Shown here: one piece after another, positions 8,909-15,993 of the stretch
Position numbering within the stretch: the stretch's first letter is position 1
Layout of the letters: every line of letters begins with the position of its first letter
Assembly (NCBI GenBank): GCA_016938815.1
Contig: JAFGTX010000106.1
Span: forward strand, 1 to 45,665
Source: Clostridia bacterium
GTDB taxonomy: Bacteria > Bacillota > Clostridia > Peptostreptococcales > Acidaminobacteraceae
Reading direction: 5' to 3'
DNA length: 45,665 nucleotides
Notes under the pieces: generated by a model
Told to the model about the DNA's origin: nothing
What the model saw: only the letters and a program-made list of their open reading frames with translations
Database searches by the model: none
Program-made: the position numbers and the translations under genes

Positions 8909-9370
8909 ATGAAGGTAGAATACATTAATGCATTTATTAAAGCCACTTCGCAGGTTTTTAAGACCATTGCAAATATAGATTTATCTGTTGGAAAACCTTA
9001 TGTAATGCCGAGCCCGTTTGAAGCGACTAATTTGGTCATTATTGTGGGTATCACTGGTGAGATTCAAGGTCAAGCGGTGATCGGTATGACTGAAGAAACG
9101 GCAAAGAGCTTGGCATCGGCTATGATGATGGGTATGCCTGTCGAAAAATTAGATGACATGAGCAAAAGTGCTTTGCAAGAACTCAGTAATATGATTATGG
9201 GGAATTCAGCGACACTGCTGTTTAATGAGGGTGTTGTTGTAGATATTACACCACCGACTTTGATGACCGGACAGCATATTGAAGTATCTACGGGTAGCAT
9301 GAAGACGATTACTGTGCCGCTTAATTGTCCTGTCGGCGAGGTGTTGCTAAATATATCGACGAAGGAGTAG
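8909..9370 (+). CDS. cheX: CheX-type chemotaxis phosphatase
   Basis: A 153-residue CheC/CheX/FliY-type protein. The segment SALQELSNMIMGNSATLL has the family E-x2-N pair needed to dephosphorylate CheY-P, followed by the proline-containing ITPPTLM. The start MKVEYINAFIKATSQVFKTI is typical of CheX. In a motile bacterium it would reset CheY-P; no other chemotaxis gene is in the window, so it is an orphan here, as CheX often is. A GGGGGAG ribosome site precedes ATG 8909. It is followed after 7 bases by trmL. Isolated CheX-like domains can also serve other response regulators. Confidence 0.88.
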   Translation: MKVEYINAFIKATSQVFKTIANIDLSVGKPYVMPSPFEATNLVIIVGITGEIQGQAVIGMTEETAKSLASAMMMGMPVEKLDDMSKSALQELSNMIMGNSATLLFNEGVVVDITPPTLMTGQHIEVSTGSMKTITVPLNCPVGEVLLNISTKE

Positions 9371-9377
9371 AAGACGT

Positions 9378-9848
9378 ATGGCAATTAACGTTGTGCTTTT
9401 TCAACCTGAAATTCCACCGAATACGGGCAATATTGCGCGTACTTGTGCCATTACGGGTTCGAAACTGCATTTGATCAAACCTTTGGGATTTTCCATTGAC
9501 GATAAGAGTGTGAAGCGTGCCGGACTGGATTACTGGCATTTACTAGACTTGGAAGTACATGAATCCCTAGGTGATTTTTTAGAGAAATACGGGGACAAAG
9601 AAATTTTTCTATCAACGACAAAGGCTCAGAAGTATTACGACGAAGTCGTTTTTTCTGATGAGTGCTTTATTGTTTTCGGTAGAGAGACCTCGGGTCTGCC
9701 TGCTGAATTGCACGAGCGTTATAAAGAAAACAGAATAAAGATTCCAATGCTACAGAATGAAGCTGCTAGATCCTTGAATCTGTCAAACTCTGCAGCGATT
9801 ATCATCTATGAAGCATTGAGACAATTAGATTTTCCAACTTTGAAATAA
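9378..9848 (+). CDS. trmL: tRNA (cytidine(34)-2'-O)-methyltransferase TrmL
   Basis: SPOUT-class methyltransferase that methylates the wobble ribose of certain leucine tRNAs with S-adenosylmethionine. The 156-residue single-domain protein has the three SPOUT motifs: PEIPPNTGNIARTCAITGS near the N terminus, FGRETSGLP in the middle and the C-terminal NLSNSAAIIIYEALRQL that forms the knot. Length is normal. It starts 7 bases after cheX and probably shares its promoter. Confidence 0.95.
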   Translation: MAINVVLFQPEIPPNTGNIARTCAITGSKLHLIKPLGFSIDDKSVKRAGLDYWHLLDLEVHESLGDFLEKYGDKEIFLSTTKAQKYYDEVVFSDECFIVFGRETSGLPAELHERYKENRIKIPMLQNEAARSLNLSNSAAIIIYEALRQLDFPTLK

Positions 9849-9879
9849 AAGTAGAAAATCTTTTATTTTGTGTTGTGAC

Positions 9880-9896
9880 TTAACACAATCTTAACA
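9880..9896 (+). promoter_or_regulatory. Putative PhoP box upstream of nptA
   Basis: Two perfect TTAACA half-sites (9880-9885 and 9891-9896) are separated by 5 bases, an 11-base period. This matches the direct-repeat half-sites described for PhoP of Bacillus and relatives. They lie about 27 bases upstream of the -10 element at 9923, on a gene for phosphate uptake. Further half-sites in register are not obvious. Confidence 0.55.
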
Positions 9897-9919
9897 AAAG
9901 ACTGTTATTCTTAAATTCG

Positions 9920-9928
9920 TGTTATAAA
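9920..9928 (+). promoter_or_regulatory. Extended -10 promoter for nptA
   Basis: TG-T-TATAAA forms an extended -10 about 50 bases before the nptA start. No convincing -35 box is present, which fits an activator-dependent promoter using the repeats at 9880-9896. Confidence 0.5.
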
Positions 9929-9978
9929 ATCATGGAATCTAAGTAAAATGTAAATTATTTTGGGAGGTTAATAGAGTA

Positions 9979-11625
9979 ATGAGTAACTCGGAAATGGTGT
10001 CGATTATGATGGCACTTTTTGGTGGCTTGGGACTATTCCTTTACGGAATGAATACCATGTCGGAAGGTCTTGAGAAGGCAGCAGGCGATCGTATGAAGTC
10101 AATCATCGAGATGTTGACGAAGAATAAGATCATGGGTGTTTTTGTGGGTGCGGTTGTAACGATGATTGTACAAAGCTCCAGTGCAACGACGGTTATGGTT
10201 GTTGGTTTTGTGAACGCAGGCATCATGAACTTGACACAGGCGGTCGGAATCATCATGGGTGCAAATATCGGTACAACGATTACGGCTCAGTTGGTATCTA
10301 TTAAATTAGACGCGATAGCCCCAATTGCGATTGGAATGGGTGTTTTGATCAACTTGGTTGCCAAATCGGATAACGTCAAGAAATATGCTCAGATTTTAAT
10401 TGGATTTGGTATCTTATTCCTTGGTATGGATTTCATGAAGGATGCCGTGAAGCCGCTTCGATCTTACGAAGGCTTTACAACCTTGCTTAGCAGTTTTGGT
10501 AGCGGCCAGGCAATGGATACGGTTTTGGCTATCTTCACCGGATTTGCAATTACAGCGGTGGTTCAAAGTTCCAGTGCGACAACTGGTATTTTGGTAGCCT
10601 TGGCAAGTGAAGGGCTATTACCTATCGAAGCAGCACTACCTGTACTTCTTGGAACAAACGTTGGTACTTGTGTAACAGCGATGATTTCATCGATTGGCGC
10701 AAGCAAAACGGCAAAACGTGCAGCGGTTATTCACTTGTTGTTCAATATCATTGGTACGATCATTTTTGCGGTGGTTCTCGCGCGTCCTACAATTGCTTTT
10801 GTTACGAGCATTGGTAATGACTCTGCAAGACAGTTGGCCAATGCCCATACGCTTTTCAATATCACCAATACACTGTTATTGCTTCCATTTGCAGGCTTAT
10901 TGGTCAAATTGGCTGAAAAATTTGTACCTGGTGGTCCTGAAGCCGATTTGGAATTGAAGGCTTCAAAATACTTGGACGAACGTATCTTGGAAACGCCATC
11001 TATTGCCCTTGGTCAGGTGGTCAAAGAAACTCTTCATATGGCCAATGTTGCAAAAGAATCTTACGTTGCGGCAATTGATGCCTTTATCAACGGAGATGGA
11101 GAGAGAGCACAACACACCTTTGCATTGGAAAAGCAAATCAACTTGCTGGAAAGCGAAATTATGGAATACCTCATCAAGCTTTCCAATACCAATGTATCGG
11201 TGCATCAAAGAGAGCAGATTGACGGTCTATTTAGTACCATCAATGACATTGAACGTGTGGGAGACCACTCGGACAACATGGCGGAACTGGCTATGTATAA
11301 AATTGATAAGAACCTTGATTTCTCAGAAAATGCCATCAAGGAGCTTGAGCATATGAGTGAGCGTGTTTACAAGTCTTACGATCACGCGATCGATTCCCTA
11401 GCAACAGGTGATATTTCAGCAGCAAGAAAGGTACTGGAAAGAGAAGGGGAAATTGACCTTCTTGAAAAGAACTTGCGTAAAAAGCATATTAAGCGTCTTA
11501 ACGCAGGCGATTGTCAGCCGAGTTCAGGTGTCCTGTTCCTAGACCTCATCAGTAACCTTGAGAGAATCGGCGATCATGCTTCTAATATTGCATTAGCTGT
11601 TCTTGATAACGTTTCAGAATCATAA
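9979..11625 (+). CDS. nptA: Na+/phosphate cotransporter with PhoU-like tail (NptA type)
   Basis: A 548-residue membrane protein of the Na/Pi cotransporter (NPT2/PNaS) family. The two inverted halves each carry the QSSSATT signature (VQSSSATTVMVVGF and VVQSSSATTGILVALA), which lines the substrate path. A soluble C-terminal part from about residue 330 is PhoU-like, with two repeats marked NDIERVGDHSDNMAE and SNLERIGDHASNIAL. Such proteins import phosphate with sodium, and the PhoU part is thought to control activity. The ribosome site GGGAGG precedes ATG 9979. It is a single-gene unit between its own promoter with PhoP-like half-sites and the terminator at 11656. Confidence 0.93.
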   Translation: MSNSEMVSIMMALFGGLGLFLYGMNTMSEGLEKAAGDRMKSIIEMLTKNKIMGVFVGAVVTMIVQSSSATTVMVVGFVNAGIMNLTQAVGIIMGANIGTTITAQLVSIKLDAIAPIAIGMGVLINLVAKSDNVKKYAQILIGFGILFLGMDFMKDAVKPLRSYEGFTTLLSSFGSGQAMDTVLAIFTGFAITAVVQSSSATTGILVALASEGLLPIEAALPVLLGTNVGTCVTAMISSIGASKTAKRAAVIHLLFNIIGTIIFAVVLARPTIAFVTSIGNDSARQLANAHTLFNITNTLLLLPFAGLLVKLAEKFVPGGPEADLELKASKYLDERILETPSIALGQVVKETLHMANVAKESYVAAIDAFINGDGERAQHTFALEKQINLLESEIMEYLIKLSNTNVSVHQREQIDGLFSTINDIERVGDHSDNMAELAMYKIDKNLDFSENAIKELEHMSERVYKSYDHAIDSLATGDISAARKVLEREGEIDLLEKNLRKKHIKRLNAGDCQPSSGVLFLDLISNLERIGDHASNIALAVLDNVSES

Positions 11626-11655
11626 GGAAGTATTTAAAAAGTTTATAGGGTTCAT

Positions 11656-11688
11656 AAAAAGTGCAATGATAAAATTGCACTTTTTTTT
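11656..11688 (+). terminator. Rho-independent terminator after nptA
   Basis: A 12-base-pair perfect stem (AAAAAGTGCAAT with ATTGCACTTTTT), a loop of six bases and a run of eight T. It isolates nptA from the glycine riboswitch promoter. Confidence 0.92.
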
Positions 11689-11768
11689 ATTAAATATCAC
11701 TTTTTTTATATGCTTGTGCAAGCGTTTTCAAGGCTTGATAAGGAATTAACAAAAAAACAACAAAGATA

Positions 11769-11797
11769 TTGATTTATTGGGATTTATCATATATAAT
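11769..11797 (+). promoter_or_regulatory. Sigma-A promoter of the glycine reductase operon
   Basis: TTGATT (11769-11774), a 17-base spacer and a perfect TATAAT (11792-11797) lie about 60 bases before the first riboswitch aptamer. Transcription would start near 11804. Confidence 0.8.
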
Positions 11798-11859
11798 TTC
11801 TATAGATAGAGTCAACAGTATTAAGTATATTGATAACTAAGCTACTTTATGTAGTCGCT

Positions 11860-12084
11860 GGATGATGAGTCAGGGAGAGAATCATTAAATTGATCGCCGA
11901 AGGAAAAAGTTGTTATAAAAACCGTATGACAACGAAATTCTCAGGCAAAAGGACCGGGCTTTGACAGAACTCTGAAAAGTCTGCGTAATATGCAGACACC
12001 CAAGGTGCAATCCTTTTCTTTACAAAAAGGAGAATCTCTCAGGTTTAAAACAGAGGTGAATGGTATAGCCATTCACCTCTTTTT
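11860..12084 (+). ncRNA. Tandem glycine riboswitch with expression-platform terminator
   Basis: Two glycine aptamers lie in tandem. Aptamer 1 (about 11866-11965) has GGGAGAGAAT, CGCCGAAGG and ATTCTCAGGCAAAAGGAC, the conserved core. Aptamer 2 (about 11970-12056) has ACACCCAAGGTGCAA and TCTCTCAGG, and is closed by CTCTG (11970-11974) with CAGAG (12051-12055). The 3' strand of that closing helix is shared with the left arm of the terminator at 12052. Glycine binding should therefore hold the closing helix and prevent termination, making an ON switch for the grd operon. GTCA 11869-11872 can pair with TGAC 11962-11965, as in the leader-linker or P1 helix of this class. Aptamer 2 departs from the usual CCGAAGG core (CCCAAGG). 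Confidence 0.95.
12052..12084 (+). terminator. Riboswitch-controlled terminator
   Basis: The stem AGAGGTGAATGG (12052-12063) with CCATTCACCTCT (12069-12080), a TATAG loop and a run of T. The stem base overlaps the closing helix of aptamer 2, so the two structures exclude each other. Confidence 0.9.
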
Positions 12085-12203
12085 ATTTGTGTATACAAAT
12101 TTTTTATTATATTCTGAAATTATAAACACGATTACAAAATAAACATGTTTACTTATGTGAATTTATCATATAAAATAAATGTGGAGTCATTAGGAGCCAA
12201 TCA

Positions 12204-12605
12204 ATGAAGTGTAAAGTAATTACGAATAACGCCAAGCTTCTTGAAGCAGATGCGTTGAAGACATTCGATATCGACGAAGTGATTTACATGGATACTTTAG
12301 ATATCATTGAAGTGATGAAGACGGTACGCAACTACATTCACAAGGGGCATAAGTTACTTACGCATCCCCTATCAGGCAGTGTGAAGCCCGTAGAGACACC
12401 GTTCAAGTCGGTAGCCATTAGTGTTGACCCAGCCACTTTGGATATGCAATCTCTTTCGATTATCGGAGACGCCATCTTGATGGCGGAGAAGTTCAAGCGC
12501 AATGAAAACAGAGCCTTAACTATTCCTGAAAGTATATTGGACGACTTCAGGCTTATAGATTATGATTTAATAAGAAGTGGTTTAGAAGGAATAAATAATT
12601 TTTAA
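12204..12605 (+). CDS. grdX: GrdX family protein
   Basis: First gene of the glycine reductase operon, 133 residues. GrdX is found at the head of grd operons; its biochemical role is not known to me. The protein has no membrane segment or obvious catalytic motif. It begins MKCKVITNNAKLLE and has an HPLSGSVKPVETPFKSVAIS segment in the middle. The start ATG 12204 is preceded by AGGAG. It is followed within 11 bases by trxB and lies about 120 bases after the riboswitch terminator, so it should be glycine-induced. The call rests on position and overall resemblance. Confidence 0.85.
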   Translation: MKCKVITNNAKLLEADALKTFDIDEVIYMDTLDIIEVMKTVRNYIHKGHKLLTHPLSGSVKPVETPFKSVAISVDPATLDMQSLSIIGDAILMAEKFKRNENRALTIPESILDDFRLIDYDLIRSGLEGINNF

Positions 12606-12616
12606 GGAGGCAAACC

Positions 12617-13564
12617 ATGTCAAAAGTTTACGACGTAATAATTATTGGTGCAGGTCCTGCAGGCTTATCAGCTGGACTTTACGCAGCTAGAGCTAAGATG
12701 TCTACACTTATTCTTGAAAAAGAGAAAAACGGTGGACAAATCGTTACTACAGATGAGGTAGCAAACTATCCAGGTAGTATCCATGAAGCAACTGGTCCAA
12801 GCTTGATTGCAAGAATGGTAGAGCAATGCAACGAATTTGGTGCTGAAATCAAGAAAGATGGTATTGTAGATCTTTCATTGGAAGGCGACATCAAAACATT
12901 GACTACTGAAAGTGGTGAAGTATACCAAACTAAAGCGGTTGTTATAGCAACTGGCGCATCTCCAAGAAAAATCGGATGTCCAGGAGAAAAAGAATTCGTT
13001 GGTAAAGGCGTTTCATACTGTGCAACATGCGACGGTGACTTCTTTACTGATTTGGAAATTTTCGCAATTGGTGGTGGTGATACAGCGCTTGAAGAAGCGA
13101 TGTTCCTAACTAAATTTGCAAGAAAAGTAACGGTTGTTCATAGAAGAGATGAGTTTAGAGCAGCGAAATCTATCATTGAAAAAGCTGAGAAAAACGAAAA
13201 AGTAGAATTCTTGATGAACAGCGTTGTTGAAGAAATCAAAGGCGACGGTATCGTTACATCGATTGTTTTCAAAAATACAGTTACTGGTGAATTAACAGAA
13301 GTAGAAGCAGACGAAGATGACGGGACTTTTGGTATTTTCGTATTTGTTGGTTACTTACCTCAAACAGCTTTATTCAAAGATAAAGTTGAAATGGATGCGA
13401 CTGGTTACATTCCAACAGATGCTGATATGAAAACAAATATTCCGGGTGTATTTGCCGCTGGAGACGTTAGAGTTAAGTCATTACGTCAGGTTGTTACTGC
13501 AACTGCTGATGGTGCGATTGCAGCAATTCAAGCAGAAAAGTATATTGATGAGAAATTTCATTAA
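12617..13564 (+). CDS. trxB: Thioredoxin reductase TrxB of the glycine reductase system
   Basis: FAD- and NAD(P)H-dependent reductase that reduces the thioredoxin feeding the glycine reductase. The 315-residue protein has the FAD-binding motif GAGPAG (residues 11-16), the redox pair Cys135-Ala-Thr-Cys138, a nucleotide-binding GGGDTALEEA and the C-terminal FAD motif FAAGDVR. AAGGAGG precedes ATG 12617. It is followed 15 bases later by trxA; a TrxB-TrxA pair upstream of grdE is the standard arrangement. In this system it passes electrons from NADPH via thioredoxin to the oxidised selenoprotein A. Confidence 0.96.
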   Translation: MSKVYDVIIIGAGPAGLSAGLYAARAKMSTLILEKEKNGGQIVTTDEVANYPGSIHEATGPSLIARMVEQCNEFGAEIKKDGIVDLSLEGDIKTLTTESGEVYQTKAVVIATGASPRKIGCPGEKEFVGKGVSYCATCDGDFFTDLEIFAIGGGDTALEEAMFLTKFARKVTVVHRRDEFRAAKSIIEKAEKNEKVEFLMNSVVEEIKGDGIVTSIVFKNTVTGELTEVEADEDDGTFGIFVFVGYLPQTALFKDKVEMDATGYIPTDADMKTNIPGVFAAGDVRVKSLRQVVTATADGAIAAIQAEKYIDEKFH

Positions 13565-13579
13565 GGAGGTCATTTAAGA

Positions 13580-13897
13580 ATGTTAGAATTTACTAAAGAA
13601 AATTTTGAAGAAGAAGTATTACAATCAAAAGGCCATGTAATCGTAGATTACTGGGGTGATGGCTGTGAGCCATGTAAAGCGTTAATGCCTGATGTAGAAG
13701 CATTAGCTGCTGAGTACGAAGGTAGAGTAACTTTCGGTAAATTGAACACAACTAAGGCGAGAAGACTTGCTATTTCTCAAAGAGTTCTTGGTTTACCAAC
13801 AATCATTCTGTACAAAGATGGTGAAAAAGTTGCAGAGGTGACTGGTAAAGAAACAAACAAAGAAGCTATTAAGGCAATGTTAGAAGCAAACTTATAA
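13580..13897 (+). CDS. trxA: Thioredoxin with GCEPC active site, electron donor to glycine reductase
   Basis: A 105-residue thioredoxin. The active site reads [18 protein letters not shown], with Cys29 and Cys32; the usual WCGPC is replaced by GCEPC, a change known in thioredoxins of glycine-reducing clostridia. The cis-proline motif GLPTI is present. It would rereduce the Sec-Cys bridge formed in GrdA during catalysis. AAGGAGG precedes ATG 13580. A terminator-like hairpin follows at 13929, so the level of trxB-trxA message may exceed or differ from that of grdE onward. Confidence 0.95.
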   Translation: MLEFTKENFEEEVLQSKGHVIVDYWGDGCEPCKALMPDVEALAAEYEGRVTFGKLNTTKARRLAISQRVLGLPTIILYKDGEKVAEVTGKETNKEAIKAMLEANL

Positions 13898-13928
13898 TTC
13901 ATGTATCAATCACTGTATTTGTTAAGCT

Positions 13929-13949
13929 AAAAACACACTGTGTGTTTTT
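13929..13949 (+). terminator. Attenuator-like hairpin between trxA and grdE
   Basis: AAAAACACA (13929-13937), a CTG loop and TGTGTTTTT (13941-13949) form a 9-base-pair stem with T-run character. It could terminate part of the transcripts or protect an mRNA end after processing. Confidence 0.55.
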
Positions 13950-13974
13950 ATAAATGGGTTAGGAGGTGAACCTT

Positions 13975-15261
13975 TTGCGTTTAGAACTTGGTGAAATACT
14001 GATCAGTGATGTTCAGTTTGGCGACGTATGTAAGGTTGAAAATGGTATTTTGTATGTAAGTAAGGAAGAAATTTCTGCATTGGTGCTTGAAGACGAACAC
14101 ATTAAAAGTGTTGAAATTGACTTAGCTAAGCCTGGTGAAGAAGTTAGAATTACACCTGTTAAAGATGTAATTCAACCAAGAGTGAAAGTTGAAGGTAAAG
14201 GTGGTATTTTCCCTGGCGTAATTTCTGAGGTTGAAACTGTTGGGGAAGGTAGAACACATGTACTTCAAGGAGCTGCAGTTGTTACTTGTGGTAAGATTGT
14301 AGGTTTCCAAGAGGGAATTATCGACATGACTGGTCCTGGTGCTGAATATACACCTTTCAGCAAATTGAACAACGTTGTAATGGTTATTGAGCCTGTTGAA
14401 GGCTTGAAACAACACGACTATGAGCGTGCAGCTAGAATGGCTGGCCTTAAGACAGCGGCGTTCTTGGGTGAGTTGGCTAGAGACTTGACTCCAGATAAGA
14501 TCGATGTGTACGAAACAAAACCTTTATTTGAACAAGCGAATGAATATCCAGACCTACCTAAGGTTGGATACGTTTACATGCTTCAAACTCAAGGTCTATT
14601 ACATGATACGTATGTATATGGCGTTGATGCGAAGAAAATTGTACCTACAGTGTTATATCCAACTGAAATAATGGATGGCGCGATTTTAAGTGGAAACTGC
14701 GTATCTGCATGTGATAAAAACACAACTTATCACCACTTGAATAACCCAATCATTAAGAGTCTTTACGCTCAACATGGTAAAGAAATCAATTTCATGGGTG
14801 TAATTATTACGAACGAAAACGTATATCTTGCTGATAAACACAGATCTTCAAATTGGACTGCAAAGTTCACTAAGTACCTCGGCTTAGATGGTGCTATTGT
14901 ATCTCAGGAAGGTTTCGGTAACCCTGATACTGACTTGATTATGAACTGTAAGAAGATTGAAGCGGAAGGCGTTAAGACTGTTATCGTAACAGATGAGTAC
15001 GCAGGTAGAGATGGTTCATCTCAATCACTTGCAGATGCTGATCCAGCTGCTAACGCAGTAGTTACTGGCGGTAACGCTAACCAATTAATCGTTCTGCCAC
15101 CAATGAAAAAAGTAATCGGTATGCTTGATTATACTGATAAAATTGCAGGTGGTTTTGCAGGCAGTTTAAGACCTGATGGTAGTATTGAAGCTGAAATTCA
15201 AGTAATTACAGGTGCTACTAACGAATTAGGATTTAATAAATTAACTGCTCAAACTTTCTAA
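13975..15261 (+). CDS. grdE: Glycine reductase complex protein B, GrdE proprotein (pyruvoyl-forming)
   Basis: Substrate-binding component of protein B. The family is made as a proprotein and cleaved at an Asn-Cys bond; the new N-terminal cysteine becomes a pyruvoyl group that binds glycine as a Schiff base. Here Cys242 in LSGNCVSACDKNTTYHHL is that residue, the position I recall for Eubacterium acidaminophilum GrdE. I chose TTG 13975 (MRLELGEILISDVQF) because AGGAGGTG at 13961-13968 is six bases away; an in-frame GTG at 13966 lies inside that ribosome site. Length is 428 residues, normal. GrdE acts with the selenoprotein GrdB, two genes downstream, and hands the carboxymethyl group to the selenium of GrdA. 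Confidence 0.96.
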   Translation: MRLELGEILISDVQFGDVCKVENGILYVSKEEISALVLEDEHIKSVEIDLAKPGEEVRITPVKDVIQPRVKVEGKGGIFPGVISEVETVGEGRTHVLQGAAVVTCGKIVGFQEGIIDMTGPGAEYTPFSKLNNVVMVIEPVEGLKQHDYERAARMAGLKTAAFLGELARDLTPDKIDVYETKPLFEQANEYPDLPKVGYVYMLQTQGLLHDTYVYGVDAKKIVPTVLYPTEIMDGAILSGNCVSACDKNTTYHHLNNPIIKSLYAQHGKEINFMGVIITNENVYLADKHRSSNWTAKFTKYLGLDGAIVSQEGFGNPDTDLIMNCKKIEAEGVKTVIVTDEYAGRDGSSQSLADADPAANAVVTGGNANQLIVLPPMKKVIGMLDYTDKIAGGFAGSLRPDGSIEAEIQVITGATNELGFNKLTAQTF

Positions 15262-15330
15262 GAGAAAGTAAAAAAAAATGAAAAACAAATGTATCGAAAA
15301 ATAAATAATAAAATGAAGGAGTGACGCTAA

Positions 15331-15804
15331 ATGAGTATTTTAGAAAACAAAAAAGTTATCATCATTGGCGACAGAGATGGTATCCCTGGCCAAGCGATCG
15401 AAGAATGTGTTAAAACAATAGCGTCTGCAGAGGTAGTATTCTCTTCAACAGAGTGTTTTGTCTGAACCGCTGCAGGTGCAATGGATTTGGAGAATCAAAA
15501 AAGGGTAAAAGATTTAACTGATCAACACGGAGCGGAAAACGTTGTTGTATTATTCGGTGCTGCTGAAGCGGAATCAGCAGGACTTGCTGCAGAAACTGTA
15601 ACAGCTGGAGACCCAACATTTGCGGGTTGTCTTGCTGGTGTAGCTTTAGGCCTTGCTGTATATCATGCAGTTGAGCCTCAATTCAAAGAAATCGTTGATG
15701 CTGACGTATTCGACGAACAAGTAGGTATGATGGAAATGGTACTTGATGTAGAAGAAATCGTATCTGAAATGAGTTCTATTAGAGAGCAATTCTCTAAATA
15801 CTAA
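15331..15804 (+). CDS. grdA: Glycine reductase selenoprotein A GrdA (UGA-encoded selenocysteine)
   Basis: Small selenoprotein shared by glycine, sarcosine and betaine reductases; its selenol takes the carboxymethyl group from protein B and gives it to protein C. The frame runs from ATG 15331 through an in-frame TGA at 15463-15465 (Sec45) to TAA 15804, 157 residues in all. The motif around it is TECFVU then [12 protein letters not shown], where Cys and Sec form the redox pair reduced by thioredoxin. Automated callers often report only the part after the TGA (an ATG at 15481). GAAGGAG precedes the start. A short hairpin follows the TGA. The frame is otherwise intact, so this is recoding and not a pseudogene. 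Confidence 0.97.
15463..15484 (+). promoter_or_regulatory. Selenocysteine codon and putative SECIS hairpin of grdA
   Basis: Immediately after the TGA, CC (15467-15468) and TGC (15471-15473) can pair with GCA (15478-15480) and GG (15483-15484), leaving the loop AGGT. A GGU-containing apical loop just downstream of UGA is what SelB recognises in known bacterial SECIS elements. The pairing is short. Confidence 0.6.
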
Positions 15805-15895
15805 AATCCGCAAACTTAAAATAATAATTTAGTTTATTTTATATACCCACATAAAATAAATATCCAAAATCCAAAAAACCATAAAGGGGTGCAGG

Positions 15896-15979
15896 TTGCG
15901 CCCAAAATTGAAAGAAGATTCAAACAAAACTGTTAATTTATTAGATGTATTCGAAGGGAGGTACCCTAGAGTATTTTAG
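15896..15979 (+). CDS. 27-codon reading frame between grdA and grdB
   Basis: A TTG at 15896 opens a 27-codon frame ending at TAG 15977-15979, 14 bases before grdB. It is preceded by AAAGGGGTGCAGG, a strong ribosome site well spaced from the TTG and better than the site in front of grdB. The peptide would start MRPKLKEDSNKTVNLLDVFE and end with YPRVF; it is charged and has no membrane segment. I know no family for it. It may be a leader peptide that couples ribosomes into grdB, or a true small protein; it may also be chance, since the intergenic space is only 190 bases. Confidence 0.35.
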   Translation: MRPKLKEDSNKTVNLLDVFEGRYPRVF

Positions 15980-15993
15980 CTCAAGGACAAATT

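Noticed and set aside
15463-15465. grdA as a pseudogene with a premature stop
   Set aside because: The TGA sits in the exact selenocysteine motif of the family and the frame continues to full length.
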